DNA of 64,000 nucleotides from Pyxidicoccus parkwaysis (GTDB lineage Bacteria > Myxococcota > Myxococcia > Myxococcales > Myxococcaceae): contig NZ_CP071090.1 of NCBI RefSeq assembly GCF_017301735.1, forward strand, positions 11,391,001 to 11,455,000. Reading direction: 5' to 3'. Positions 8,079 through 16,441 of this stretch are shown one piece after another. Each line of letters opens with the position of its first letter. Position 1 is the first letter of the stretch. Both the position numbers and the translations under genes were made by a program. The notes under the pieces are model-generated. The model was not told the DNA's origin. It worked only from the letters and a program-made list of their open reading frames with translations, and ran no database searches.

Positions 8079-8279
8079 CCGTCGCGAAGAGTGTCCCGGG
8101 CCCTTCGCTCCTTGCCCTTCTCGTGCTTTTGCTCCGCGCTGCTCGCGGCATACGTCCGTCGTCACAGTATTAGCCGCCGCGAAGAGTGTCCCGGGCCCTT
8201 CGCTCCTCGCCCTTCTCGTGCTTGCGCTCCGCGCTGCTCGCGGCATACGTCCGCTGTCATGGCGTTGGCCGCCGCGAAG
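7995..8279 (+). repeat. Three 95-bp copies of the protease's MYXO-CTERM tail and downstream spacer
   Basis: Copies begin at 7995, 8090 and 8185, each starting AGTGT[GC]CCGGGCCCTTCG and running through the hydrophobic-anchor codons, the stop-codon region and the spacer GCCGCGAAG. Copy 1 is translated as the protease C-terminus. Copies 2 and 3 lie after the stop; because 95 is not a multiple of three they are not in a shared frame. The end of copy 3 has changed to AAGGAGGT and forms the ribosome-binding site of the next gene. Confidence 0.93.
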
Positions 8280-8292
8280 GAGGTCGGTGCTG

Positions 8293-8610
8293 ATGCTGCA
8301 CCTGCTGGTCCTGAGGTACCGGGTGTCCGAGCACGAGGCGGAGTCCCATGTCGCGGAACACGTCCGCTACCTGGATCACCATCACCGGGCTGGGACATTC
8401 CTCGTGTCCGGACAGACGATTCCGTCGGACGAGGGCGGCGCCATCCTGGCCCGGGGCGTCGACCGCGCCACCGTGGAGCGCATCACCGCCGAGGACCCCT
8501 TCGTCCGCGCCGGTGTGGCCACGTACACGGTGACCACCATCGACCCGGGCCGGGTGCACCCCGCGCTGGCGGAGTTGCTCGGCGTGGAGGCCTCGCGCGT
8601 GCGGGGCTGA
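8293..8610 (+). CDS. YciI-like (YCII domain) protein
   Basis: A 105-residue protein from ATG 8293, with an excellent AAGGAGGT site eight bases upstream. It has the YciI fold signature: an N-terminal beta strand (LHLLVLRYRV), His residues in HVRYLDHHHRAGTFLVSGQT, then GGAILARGVDRATVERITAEDPFVRAGVA and a closing strand YTVTTIDPG. YciI-type proteins are small ferredoxin-like dimers; some are dehydrochlorinases or act alongside other enzymes, but most are uncharacterised. The closeness of the ribosome site to the tandem tail repeats of the upstream protease means its expression may have been shaped by those duplications. Confidence 0.85.
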   Translation: MLHLLVLRYRVSEHEAESHVAEHVRYLDHHHRAGTFLVSGQTIPSDEGGAILARGVDRATVERITAEDPFVRAGVATYTVTTIDPGRVHPALAELLGVEASRVRG

Positions 8611-8655
8611 TTCAGGAACCGCGAGGACAGGGCGCCGCGCCCGGCTTCCTGGGTG

Positions 8656-9068
8656 GCGGAACGAACGTTCCATCCGCTTACGACGTCCGGGCCGCGACTG
8701 CCTCTTCGGACTGAACGCTGGCGGAACGAACGTCCCTTCCGCTCCCGGCACCCGGCCGCATTCGCCTCGCCGGGCCGAACGCTGGCGGAATGAACGCTCC
8801 TTCCGCTTCCAGTGTTCGCTCTGGGCCTGCCTCTGCGGCCAGGCCGCTCGCGGAATGAACGTTCCTTTCACGCCCGGTGCCCGGGCCGAGCCTGCCTCTC
8901 CGACCAGTCCGCTCGCGGAACGAAAGTTCCGTCCGCTTCCGGCGCCCGCTCCACGTCTGCCTCGTCGGGCTGATTGCTGGCGGAATGAATGCTTCTTCCG
9001 CTTCATACGTGCCCGGGCCGCGGCTGCCTCGCCGGGCGGGCCTCTGGCGGAATGAACGTTCCTTCCGC
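8656..9068. repeat. Seven-copy, 65-bp-period array of a 22-bp near-palindrome
   Basis: Near-palindromes start at 8656, 8721, 8785, 8850, 8915, 8980 and 9047. Each has left arm GCGGAA, centre close to GAACGTTC and right arm TTCCGC, with single central mismatches. Spacing is 65, 64, 65, 65, 65 and 67 bp. The 42-45 bp between palindromes are also related (TTCCGGCGCCCGGGCCG, then CTGCCTCGCCGGGC), so the true repeat unit is the whole 65 bp. As 65 is not a multiple of three, no reading frame persists through the array and it is not coding. Single copies occur at 20695 and 33704. Confidence 0.92.
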
Positions 9069-9095
9069 TTCATACGCGCCTCACGCTCGACACGT

Positions 9096-9335
9096 GCGTG
9101 CCAGGCGGGGCTGTGCGTTGGCGGCCGTGCTCGCATCTGGAGCGGGCGGCTTCGTGTCACTCAGGCGCTCAGGCTGCGTGCCATGCGGGGCTATGCGCTG
9201 GCGGCCGTGCTCGCATCTGGAGCGGGCGGCTTCGTGTCACTCAGGCGCTCAGGCTGCGTGCCATGCGGGGCTGTGCGCTGCGGCCACGCTCGCATCCGGA
9301 GCGCGTGGCCTCGTGTCACTCAAGTGTGAATGCGC
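9096..9335. repeat. Three tandem 80-bp repeats
   Basis: Copies start at 9096, 9176 and 9256, each beginning GCGTGCCATGCGGGGCT and containing GGCTTCGTGTCACTCAGGCG. Copies 1 and 2 are nearly identical; copy 3 is more diverged and shorter. The segment GTGTCACTCAGGCG also marks the stop-codon region of the basic protein gene at 9404, so this array appears to be built partly from that gene's 3' flank. The period is not a multiple of three. Confidence 0.9.
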
Positions 9336-9480
9336 GTCCTGCGCGCGCCCCGGTACTTGTAGGCCCTGCCCGCCTTCAGCGGCGTCGTGTCCCCGTGTGT
9401 CACTCAGGCGCGGATGCTCGTCTTGCGCGCGCCCCGGCGCTTGTAGGCCTTGCCCGCCTTCAGCGGCGTCGTGTCTCCGC
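9313..9480 (-). repeat. 84-bp tandem duplication of the 3' end of the basic-protein gene
   Basis: Bases 9313-9396 and 9397-9480 align at an offset of 84 and share CTGCCCGCCTTCAGC and GTCGTGT. The copy at 9397-9480 encodes the last part of the minus-strand basic protein plus its stop; the copy at 9313-9396 lies downstream of the stop and has accumulated changes. Confidence 0.88.
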
Positions 9481-9802
9481 GTCCGGTGGTCTTCTTCGCG
9501 GTGCCTTCCTTGCGGTAGGCCGCGGCGGCCATGGACGGCAGCGTCTTGCGCCGCGACGTGCTGCTACCCAATTCAGGCACCGGCAGCTTGCTGCTCTTCG
9601 TCCTGTTGCCTCGTCCCGGCTCCTTGCGCGGGCTGACGCTGCGGTCCGGGAACTCCGCGTCCCCCAGCGCGAGCCGCCCCAGCTTCTTCGCCTTGTGCCG
9701 GCCTTCACCCTCGGCCCGGCCCACGTCCGTGGCCTTGAGGGTCAGCGTCGTGCCCTTCTTCTTCGCCTGCTTCACACGTGTCGCTCGAGACTTCTCTGGC
9801 AT
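9404..9802 (-). CDS. Small, very basic Lys/Arg-rich protein
   Basis: 132 residues from ATG 9802 (MPEKSRATRVKQAKKKG), with GGGAGG upstream. About a quarter of the residues are Lys or Arg, spread along the chain with few hydrophobics, as in histone-H1-like or ribosome/nucleic-acid-associated proteins. Motifs such as KAKKLGRLALGD, SRRKTLPSMAAAAYRKEG and KAGKAYKRRGARKTS suggest a flexible nucleic-acid-binding chain; this role is inferred from charge only. A second such gene occurs at 13134-13433, sharing the short motif RKTLP. The 3' end is duplicated downstream. Confidence 0.75.
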   Translation of the reverse strand: MPEKSRATRVKQAKKKGTTLTLKATDVGRAEGEGRHKAKKLGRLALGDAEFPDRSVSPRKEPGRGNRTKSSKLPVPELGSSTSRRKTLPSMAAAAYRKEGTAKKTTGRGDTTPLKAGKAYKRRGARKTSIRA

Positions 9803-9944
9803 GGAACCTCCCAGGCACTCAGGTAGGAATGAATCTCCCCGGTTGCCAGGGAGCAGCGGGGCGGACAGGCCCCAGCGCCGCCGTTCCCTGCGGCGCGTCC
9901 TTCCCCGGCTCCACCTCCGCGCCAGCGCACGTCGCCGCGCTCTC

Positions 9945-10673
9945 ATGGCGTCACTACTCCACACCCGCATCGTCCCCAAGGCCCGGGTTGCGCACGCGCG
10001 CGTCGCGGTGCTCCCATGGCACCTCGTGCCGCGCCCACTCCTTCCACAGGTCCCGCCCGACGCGGACGCCTCGCACCGCGTCTGCGCCACCTGCGCGCGC
10101 GCCGTGCTCCCCGGACGCGACGCACGCTGCCGGGAATGCGGCGGCTCGCTGGAGGATGCGCCGCACGTCTCGCGCGGGCCCCCACCTCCGCCGCCTCCCC
10201 GCCGCCTCACCCGCGCCCAGCGCGCGGCCGTCCTCCGTCCGAAGTGGGCCTCGCAGTACTGGATGGGGACGTTCTTCCTCGCCCTGGGCACGCTGGTGCT
10301 GCCGGTGGCGCTCGCCTTCCTCCGGCCGCTGCTGTTGATGGCGGGCATCTTCCTCGTCGTGGGTGTCCGGCTCCGCCGCTCCGGCTGGCCCTCCGTGCTC
10401 CGCCGCGCGCAGCGCCGCCGCCTCCATGTCCTGCGCTGGGGCCTCGGCGCCCCGGCGGAGTTGACGCAGGTGGAGCGCCACTCCCTCCCCGGACTCGAAG
10501 CGGGCCGCGTGGCCCGGCTCGACTACGTCTTCCTCGTCCACGGCCAGCCCGTGCCGGGGAGCGTGCCCTCGTCGCGCCTCGCGGACGCACGCCGGCCTCC
10601 GGGGGAGCCCGTGTGGGCCGTCTACCTGGCCGAAAGTCCGGACGTCAGCGCGCTCTGGCCGCCGGAGTCCTGA
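9945..10673 (+). CDS. Zinc-ribbon membrane protein of unknown function
   Basis: About 242 residues from ATG 9945; the true start is uncertain because the upstream ribosome site is weak. An N-terminal zinc ribbon (CATCARAV...CRECGG, about residues 50-70) is followed by a Pro-rich linker, two adjacent membrane segments (about 107-140, FFLALGTLVLPVALAFL and LLLMAGIFLVVGV) and a soluble C-terminal part with VAVYLAES-like strands. It resembles small zinc-ribbon/TM proteins of unknown role. It is divergent from the basic-protein gene and upstream of a DUF1361 membrane protein gene. Confidence 0.68.
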   Translation: MASLLHTRIVPKARVAHARVAVLPWHLVPRPLLPQVPPDADASHRVCATCARAVLPGRDARCRECGGSLEDAPHVSRGPPPPPPPRRLTRAQRAAVLRPKWASQYWMGTFFLALGTLVLPVALAFLRPLLLMAGIFLVVGVRLRRSGWPSVLRRAQRRRLHVLRWGLGAPAELTQVERHSLPGLEAGRVARLDYVFLVHGQPVPGSVPSSRLADARRPPGEPVWAVYLAESPDVSALWPPES

Positions 10674-10787
10674 GCGGCACGGGCCCTGGCCTGGACGTTG
10701 CTATGGCGGGTGGGCACCATCCTTCCCAGGTGCGCACCGTGTCCTCCGGGCCACGGTGCGCGGCCTGGCAGCCCCACCTTCGCCGCC

Positions 10788-11477
10788 ATGTCCCAGACTC
10801 CCTCCGTCATGTCCGTGCTGCACCGCCATGGCTTCTGGCCCGCGCTCCTGAGCAGCGCCGTCGCGATGGGCCTGGTGGCCCTCCGGCTCGACTGGAGCGA
10901 GCGCGCCAGCTTCGCGTTCCTCCCCTGGAACCTGTTCCTCGCGTGGGTGCCCTACGTCCTGTCGCTGGTGGCACGCCTGCTCATGGCGCGGGGCCGGGAC
11001 AGCGGCTGGCTCCTGGCGCCGCTGGCCCTGGGGTGGCTCGCGCTGTTCCCCAACGCGCCGTACCTCCTCACGGACTTCATCCACCTGCGTCAGCGGCCGG
11101 TGGTGCCGCTCTGGTTCGACGCGACGCTGCTCGCGCTCTTCGCGGCCACCGGCTGGCTGATGGGGCTGCTCTCGCTGGAGGTGTGGAAGGAGTGGCTGGA
11201 GCGCAGGTGGGGCCGCGCCCGCGCCTGGGCCTTCGTGGCCGCCACGTCGCTGCTGTGCGGCTATGGCATCTACCTGGGCCGCGTGGAGCGGTGGAACAGC
11301 TGGGACGTGCTCTCCGAGCCCGGGCGCCTGCTCTCCGCCATGGCCTCGCACCTGCGCGAGCCCGGCGCCTTCCCGCTGATGACGCGCCTCACCGTCGTCT
11401 TCGCCATGCTCGTGCTCTGCTCCTACGCCGTCTTCGAGGTGCTGGTGTCGCGCCTGCGCTGCCGTCGCCCCGCGTAG
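10788..11477 (+). CDS. DUF1361 integral membrane protein
   Basis: 229 residues from ATG 10788 (MSQTPSVMSVLHRHG). There are at least six hydrophobic segments. DUF1361 hallmarks are visible: FLPWNLFLAWVPY near residue 35, LALFPNAPYLLTDFIHL near 85 and GRVERWNSWDVL near 165. The family is an uncharacterised group of bacterial inner-membrane proteins with polar residues buried in the membrane, so a transport or lipid-related role is possible but unproven. The gene follows the zinc-ribbon protein gene by about 114 bp. Confidence 0.85.
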   Translation: MSQTPSVMSVLHRHGFWPALLSSAVAMGLVALRLDWSERASFAFLPWNLFLAWVPYVLSLVARLLMARGRDSGWLLAPLALGWLALFPNAPYLLTDFIHLRQRPVVPLWFDATLLALFAATGWLMGLLSLEVWKEWLERRWGRARAWAFVAATSLLCGYGIYLGRVERWNSWDVLSEPGRLLSAMASHLREPGAFPLMTRLTVVFAMLVLCSYAVFEVLVSRLRCRRPA

Positions 11478-11582
11478 CCATCACCCGTTCCGTTCAGGTG
11501 TGACTGCATTCCCGGCGCGCCCGATATGGCCCCGCGCGCGGTGCGTTCGAGCGGCACCCCCGAAGACCTTCAGGTGCATCGG

Positions 11583-13082
11583 ATGATGAAGACTCACACA
11601 GCGGCCTGGCTGCTGGCCGTGGCCCTGTCGCTGCAGGCGTGCGGTGATGCATCCCTTCCAGCGTCCGCCACCCCTGCGCCCCCGGAGCAGGGTACGGCCC
11701 CGCTGGCGGCCACGGAGCCGGACGACGTCCTCACCGGGCTCCAATCCATTCCGGGACTCACCGTCATCTCCGAGCGGCCCTCGCCCATTCCGGGCACGCG
11801 CCTCTTCCTGCTGCGCCTGGAGCTGCCCGCGGACCATGCACGTCCGTTGGGAGAGCACTTCCAGCTCCGGATGATGCTCCTGCACCGCTCGGCGCAGGCG
11901 CCCATGGTGCTCGCCAGCGAGGGCTACATGCTGGGCGGCATCTATCAGGCCGAGCCCACCGCGCTGCTCGGCGCCAACCAGCTCCTGCTGGAGCACCGCT
12001 TCCTGGGCGCCTCGCGGCCCGCGTCCAATGACCTGGGGCTGCTCACCATCGAGCAGGCCGCGGGCGACTACCACCGCGTCATCCAGGCCTTCAAGCCGAT
12101 GTACCCCGGGCGCTGGTTGACGACGGGAAGCAGCAAGGGCGGCATGGCCGCCGTGTTCCACCGCTATTTCCACCCGGACGACGTGGACGCCACCGTGGCG
12201 TACGTCGCTCCCAGCAGCCACGGGCTGCGCGATGAGCGCTACGTCCCATTCCTCGAGCGGGTTGGGGACGCGGACTGCCGGGCGAAGCTGGAGGCCTTCC
12301 AGCAGGACGTGCTGCGCCGTCGAGACGAGCTCCTGCCCCTCGTCGAGGCGCTGGGCACGACGCTGGGCACCGGCTTCGAGGGGGTGGGCGGCCCCGACAG
12401 GGCGCTGGAGTTCTCCGCCGTCGAGGCGTCCTTCTACTTCTGGCAGTACGGCACGCCGTCCGCCTGCGCGTCCATTCCCGCGCCCGACGCGCCGGCGGAG
12501 GAGACCTTCGCCTTCCTGGACGGTGTGGTGGGCGTGGCCTACACGTACGGAGACCGCTTCATCGCGCCCTTTGCCCCCGCCTACTACCAGGCCGCGACGC
12601 AGCTGGGCTGGCCCCGCTTCCCTTCACGGCATCTGCGCGGTCTGCTGCGCTACCCGGGTGAGAACACGCCTGACGTGTACCTGGACTTCCCGGTGCCGCA
12701 GCCGTTCGACCGGGCTGCCATGCTCCGCGTGGAGTCCTGGGTCTGGAGGCACGGCGAGCGGATGCTCTTCGTCTACGGAGAGAACGACCCGTGGTCCGCC
12801 ACGGCCTTCTCCGTGCGCGAGCACAATGACGCGTTCCGCTTCTTCGTCCCCGGCGGCAACCACGGCGCCAACATCCGCGGACTGCCCGCGCCCGAGCAGA
12901 CCCGCGCCCTCGAGCGCCTCTTCACGTGGATGGGGCTGAGCGCTCCGTCCGCGACGGTACACACGCTGGCGCTGGAGCACGCCGCCGAGGCGGAGGCATC
13001 GAGGCCCGCGCCGCTGCGCTCGCGACGTGGGTCGCCCCAAGACACGAGGACACCGCCTCCACCCGGTGCGCCCGGGCGGTGA
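11583..13082 (+). CDS. Secreted S37-family (PS-10) serine peptidase lipoprotein
   Basis: 499 residues from ATG 11583 (MMKTHTAAWLL); the lipobox is LSLQACGD. The alpha/beta-hydrolase core fits the PS-10 / S37 tripeptidyl aminopeptidase family: LLEHRFLGASRP, nucleophile Ser in TTGSSKGGMAA (about residue 183), acid Asp in FVYGENDPW (about 400) and His in PGGNHGANI (about 424). Such enzymes release short peptides from protein N-termini outside the cytoplasm. The last 35 residues are a low-complexity Pro/Arg tail. Together with the M3 peptidase and the S1 protease it adds to the extracellular proteolytic capacity of this region. Confidence 0.85.
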   Translation: MMKTHTAAWLLAVALSLQACGDASLPASATPAPPEQGTAPLAATEPDDVLTGLQSIPGLTVISERPSPIPGTRLFLLRLELPADHARPLGEHFQLRMMLLHRSAQAPMVLASEGYMLGGIYQAEPTALLGANQLLLEHRFLGASRPASNDLGLLTIEQAAGDYHRVIQAFKPMYPGRWLTTGSSKGGMAAVFHRYFHPDDVDATVAYVAPSSHGLRDERYVPFLERVGDADCRAKLEAFQQDVLRRRDELLPLVEALGTTLGTGFEGVGGPDRALEFSAVEASFYFWQYGTPSACASIPAPDAPAEETFAFLDGVVGVAYTYGDRFIAPFAPAYYQAATQLGWPRFPSRHLRGLLRYPGENTPDVYLDFPVPQPFDRAAMLRVESWVWRHGERMLFVYGENDPWSATAFSVREHNDAFRFFVPGGNHGANIRGLPAPEQTRALERLFTWMGLSAPSATVHTLALEHAAEAEASRPAPLRSRRGSPQDTRTPPPPGAPGR

Positions 13083-13133
13083 CGGTGTCCTTTGTCCACC
13101 GGGCTCGCGAGCCTCGCGGGCTCGGAGCGCGTG

Positions 13134-13433
13134 TCAGCCGCCGTGCAGGGGCAGCCGCTTCTTGGGACCGCCGGTGTGCTTCACGTTCATCTCGCTGGGG
13201 GACTTCTTGCGGCCCTTGAGCGTCGTCGAGCGGCGCCGGTGGCTCTTGGGCTCGTGCAACTCGGCGGCGGGCCCGAGCGTCACCCGCTCCAGCGTCTTCT
13301 GACGGCGCAGTGCCGCGGCGTCGTCCCGGGGCAGCGTCTTGCGCCCCTTGCTGGCCTGCACGCTGGGCTGGGCCGCGTGCGCATCCACCCGCCGCTTGTT
13401 CTTGATTCCTGCCACTTTCGTCCGCACGGCCAT
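13134..13433 (-). CDS. Small, very basic Lys/Arg-rich protein (second copy type)
   Basis: 99 residues from ATG 13433 (MAVRTKVAGIKNKRR), with GGAAGGAGGG upstream. It is highly basic and hydrophilic, with KGRKTLPRDDAAALRRQ, SHRRRSTTLKGRKKSP and KHTGGPKKRLPLHGG. It shares general composition and the RKTLP motif with the protein at 9404-9802, so the two may be distant paralogues. Nucleic-acid binding is inferred from charge alone. It is convergent with the S37 peptidase gene. Confidence 0.72.
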   Translation of the reverse strand: MAVRTKVAGIKNKRRVDAHAAQPSVQASKGRKTLPRDDAAALRRQKTLERVTLGPAAELHEPKSHRRRSTTLKGRKKSPSEMNVKHTGGPKKRLPLHGG

Positions 13434-13621
13434 GATGCCCTCCTTCCGTGGAGAGGTAAGGACGGCGCCCCGGCTTTTCCATCCCCCTCCGGGGGAAGGA
13501 ACGGGGGCCATGTCGCGTGCCTGCGTGCTCTCCGGCCGCTCCTCCCTCCCCGCCGGACGGGGTGCTTCCTCGCGGGCCGGACTCGGACGCTGCACGCCCG
13601 GCGGCTCTCACGGGAGCAGTG

Positions 13622-14107
13622 CTACGTCGACGAGCGCTTCCCCTTCTTCGGCGGGCGGGTGCTGGTGGTGGACTCGGGCGGGAAGAGCCAGCCCTCGGAG
13701 CCGCGCGAGGACGAGGTGTTCTGCGTGGCCTCGGACGGCTCCAGGTGGAGGCCGCGGCAGCCGCGGCACCAGGACTGGGGCCGGCGCCCGCTCTTCATGA
13801 TGCGGTAGCCGAAGTCCTGCTCCGTGGGGCCCACGTGGCCGCAGCGCGGGCAGCGGCTCAGGGACGTGGTGCCAATCTCCTTGGCCTTCTGGCGGCCGTG
13901 CTCCACCACCAGGGCCAGCGCCGCGGCGAAGCCGATGCGCCCCGTGGAGGCGACGTGGAAGCTCCGGCCGCGCTTGCGGTTGCCACGCCCCAGCACGGGC
14001 TGGAGGTCCATCCCTCCGAGCAGGTTCCGCTGCTCGAGGACACGCGACGGCGAGTTGTCGTGGGTCGAGTGGCTCACGGGACAACTCATACTGGGGCGGT
14101 CTGACAT
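13622..14107 (-). CDS. Zinc-ribbon protein of unknown function
   Basis: 161 residues from ATG 14107; ATG 14089 is an alternative. Residues about 85-118 hold a four-Cys zinc ribbon (CPRCGHVG ... SWCRGCRG). Residues 35-75 are basic with an aliphatic helix (RIGFAAALALVVEHGRQKAKE). The tail is Ser/Thr/Lys rich and probably disordered. A nucleic-acid-binding role is plausible for this layout, but no family is recognised. The start choice is weakly supported. Confidence 0.55.
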   Translation of the reverse strand: MSDRPSMSCPVSHSTHDNSPSRVLEQRNLLGGMDLQPVLGRGNRKRGRSFHVASTGRIGFAAALALVVEHGRQKAKEIGTTSLSRCPRCGHVGPTEQDFGYRIMKSGRRPQSWCRGCRGLHLEPSEATQNTSSSRGSEGWLFPPESTTSTRPPKKGKRSST

Positions 14108-14296
14108 GCCCTGCCCGACGGCCCCGGTCCGCCTGGCCGCTCCCCAGGTGGTGCTGAACGAAAGTCCAGTAATGTCGCGGGCCTACGCGCATCCCACCCC
14201 TGAAGTGGGGTGGCTCGGTGGGCCGCATGGCCGGCCGGAAGGCCGAAGCGGGGAGGGGCCGTGCGCAGGTTGTCGGGGACGAACGGAGGCCCCCAC

Positions 14297-14752
14297 ATGA
14301 CGCGCCCCACCAACGAGACGGAGCTGATGCAGCGCCGCGTGCAGCGGCACGACTCCCACACCCGCTCCACCTACGCGGCATTCATCCGCCACCTGTGCGA
14401 GGTGGGGAAGCTGGAGCCCTCGCTGGCCGAGTGCGCGGCGGTGGCGGTGCTCCGCGCGCTGGAGCGGCGCATCCTCCCGGCGGAGGCGAAGGATTTGGAG
14501 GCCCAGTTGCCGCGCCGGCTGGTGGAGTTCCTCCCGCCGCTGGAGCAGCGCCCGCAGCGGCCGCGCCGCTTCGGCAAGGAGGAGTTCCTCCAGACGGTGG
14601 CGGACGATTTGGAGAAGCCGGTGGAGCAGATGGAGCCAGTGGTGCGCGCCGTCTTCCGGGCGATGAGGGACCTCATCTCCGAGGGTGAGGCGGACGACGT
14701 CGCCAGCAACCTGCCCCCGGACCTCCAGGCCCTCTGGAGGCTCACGCAGTAG
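14297..14752 (+). CDS. DUF2267 domain protein
   Basis: 151 residues from ATG 14297, with GGAGG eight bases upstream. The all-helical sequence shows DUF2267 characteristics: AECAAVAVLRALERRILPAEAKDLEAQLPRRL (two helices) and a second half-repeat VRAVFRAMRDLISEGEADDVASNLPPDLQALW. DUF2267 proteins are small, cytosolic and uncharacterised, often near stress or envelope genes. The stop is four bases from the stop of the convergent 5'-nucleotidase gene. Confidence 0.85.
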   Translation: MTRPTNETELMQRRVQRHDSHTRSTYAAFIRHLCEVGKLEPSLAECAAVAVLRALERRILPAEAKDLEAQLPRRLVEFLPPLEQRPQRPRRFGKEEFLQTVADDLEKPVEQMEPVVRAVFRAMRDLISEGEADDVASNLPPDLQALWRLTQ

Positions 14753-14755
14753 GCG

Positions 14756-16273
14756 CTACTCGCCGGCGTCCGGGCCCAGCACCCCGCCGCCGCCCGTGTC
14801 CGAGGAGGGGAACACGGGCGTGCCGCCGGGCAGGCTCGGGTCATGCGGCAGGCTGCCGCGCGGGCTGCGCAGGTACACGAAGGGCGTGGCGAAGAGGAAG
14901 TTGGACACGCGCGACGTGTAGATGTCCGCGTAGCGCTCCATCTGCCGCGCCAGGTGGCTCTTGTCGTTGCCCGCGCGCGTGAGCAGGCCCCACACCGGGT
15001 TGGACAGCTCCGTGGCCGCGCGCGCCATGGGGCCCAGCTCCGCGTCCAGCGCCTCCAGCTCCGCGCGCAGCTCGCCCAGCCGCGCCACCAGGTCCGCCTC
15101 GGACGGCGCCTCCGAGCGCGGGCCGTACTGGAACTTCCGCCGCTGCAGCTCCAGCCGGAGCTGGCAGCTCTCCGCCTCCAGCCGCTCCTTGTGCTCCATC
15201 CGCTCGCCCAGCCGGGCCTCCGTCGCGCGGAAGCCGGCGATGGCGCGCACCTCGTCCTCCAGCTCGCGGAGGATGAGCGCCGTGCGCCAGCGCAGCACGT
15301 CCTTCGTCACGTGCACGTCGCCGAACATGTGGTCGCCCACGTAGAGAATCTGGTCCCCGCTCATCCCCAGGTGGCGCTCCAGCTCCACCGCGCTGCCGCC
15401 GAAGTACGGCGTGCCGGGCTTGAGCGGCCCCGAGTGCTGCCGCAAGAGCGCCTCGCCGCCCACCTCCACCACTTCGTAGAGCGCCGAGCGCGTGGTGAAG
15501 AACTCCGGCTTGCGCGCGGACACAATCACCACGTCGAAGAGCTGCCGCCACGTCATCCCGCCCGGCAGGTGCCGGTCGAAGGCGAAGTGCATCATGGGCT
15601 CGGTGTAGGCCCACTCGCTGTTGGTAATCAGCAGCAGCTTCTTGCCGGCATTGCGCTGGTCCAGCAGGGCCAGCGGCGTCTCCGGGTCGTCGATGACATA
15701 GCGCTCCGGGTCCGCGATGATTTCCGCCTTCAGCCGCCCCTGCATGTGCGTGGCGTCCAGGTTCTTTCGCACCTGCTCGTAGAGGTCCGTGTACCCCATG
15801 GGCGTGGTGCCCGGCAGCTGGCCCGCGTCCAGCCGGTCCACGAGCTGCGCGTAGATGCACGCCTCGGACAGCGAGAAGAGCGTGTTGAGGAACACCCAGC
15901 GCCGCTCGTGCAGGTCGATGATGGTGCTGGCGTACTCGTCGCGCTGGTCCTCGAAGGACATGGGCCGGGTGCCGTGGAGGGCCTTCTTCACGATGCCGAA
16001 GCGGTTGGCCTTGAGGAGGTTGCCCTTCTCCGTGTCGATGATGAGCCCGCGGATGGCGAGCCCCGGGTCGAACGTCAAATCCTCCACGGGCCAGCCCTGC
16101 GCCACCAGCCGGTCTCGGATGTACTCGTAGGCCCGGCGCTCCCACGCCTCCACCCGGTAGTGGATGAGCGTGTAGTCCATGTCGTAGCCCACGGCCTTGA
16201 TGGCGCGCAGGTTGAGGGTGCGGTTGCAGAAGAGGCCCCGCTCGGGCGGCGGGCTGGCAAGGTTCGTACGCAT
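14756..16273 (-). CDS. HAD-superfamily 5'-nucleotidase (NT5C2-like)
   Basis: 505 residues from ATG 16273; a GTG at 16279 is an alternative. The catalytic HAD motif I is VGYDMDYTLIHY (about residues 28-39), where the first Asp is the nucleophile and the second the acid/base. SARKPEFF supplies the Lys region, and YVGDHMFGDVHVTKD is the motif with metal-binding Asp residues. The length and the long helical insertion after the core fit the eukaryote-like cytosolic purine 5'-nucleotidase family (IMP/GMP-type) also found in myxobacteria and Legionella. It would dephosphorylate nucleoside monophosphates in the cytosol. It is divergent from the CPBP protease gene. Confidence 0.88.
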   Translation of the reverse strand: MRTNLASPPPERGLFCNRTLNLRAIKAVGYDMDYTLIHYRVEAWERRAYEYIRDRLVAQGWPVEDLTFDPGLAIRGLIIDTEKGNLLKANRFGIVKKALHGTRPMSFEDQRDEYASTIIDLHERRWVFLNTLFSLSEACIYAQLVDRLDAGQLPGTTPMGYTDLYEQVRKNLDATHMQGRLKAEIIADPERYVIDDPETPLALLDQRNAGKKLLLITNSEWAYTEPMMHFAFDRHLPGGMTWRQLFDVVIVSARKPEFFTTRSALYEVVEVGGEALLRQHSGPLKPGTPYFGGSAVELERHLGMSGDQILYVGDHMFGDVHVTKDVLRWRTALILRELEDEVRAIAGFRATEARLGERMEHKERLEAESCQLRLELQRRKFQYGPRSEAPSEADLVARLGELRAELEALDAELGPMARAATELSNPVWGLLTRAGNDKSHLARQMERYADIYTSRVSNFLFATPFVYLRSPRGSLPHDPSLPGGTPVFPSSDTGGGGVLGPDAGE

Positions 16274-16441
16274 AGGCACCCTGGCTTTGCCCCGGCCGGA
16301 GGCAAAAGTCGATGCCCGCGTGCGTCCCCGTCAGGTGCAGGGCAGATGCGCCGGCCACCGCGCGGGCACCCGTGTAGGCTGCCGCGCCCGCTGCCATGGC
16401 GCCCCGGTTTGCACTGGCATGACACCCCCGCTCCCGCTGCC

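Noticed and set aside
8257-9006. Minus-strand open frame across the 65-bp array
   Set aside because: The frame repeats KRKERSFRQRS-like segments only because of the array; the 65-bp period rotates the frame and there is no ribosome site.
8656-9068. CRISPR array
   Set aside because: Repeat-spacer regularity is suggestive, but the units between palindromes are related to one another, the palindromes are degenerate, and no cas gene is present.
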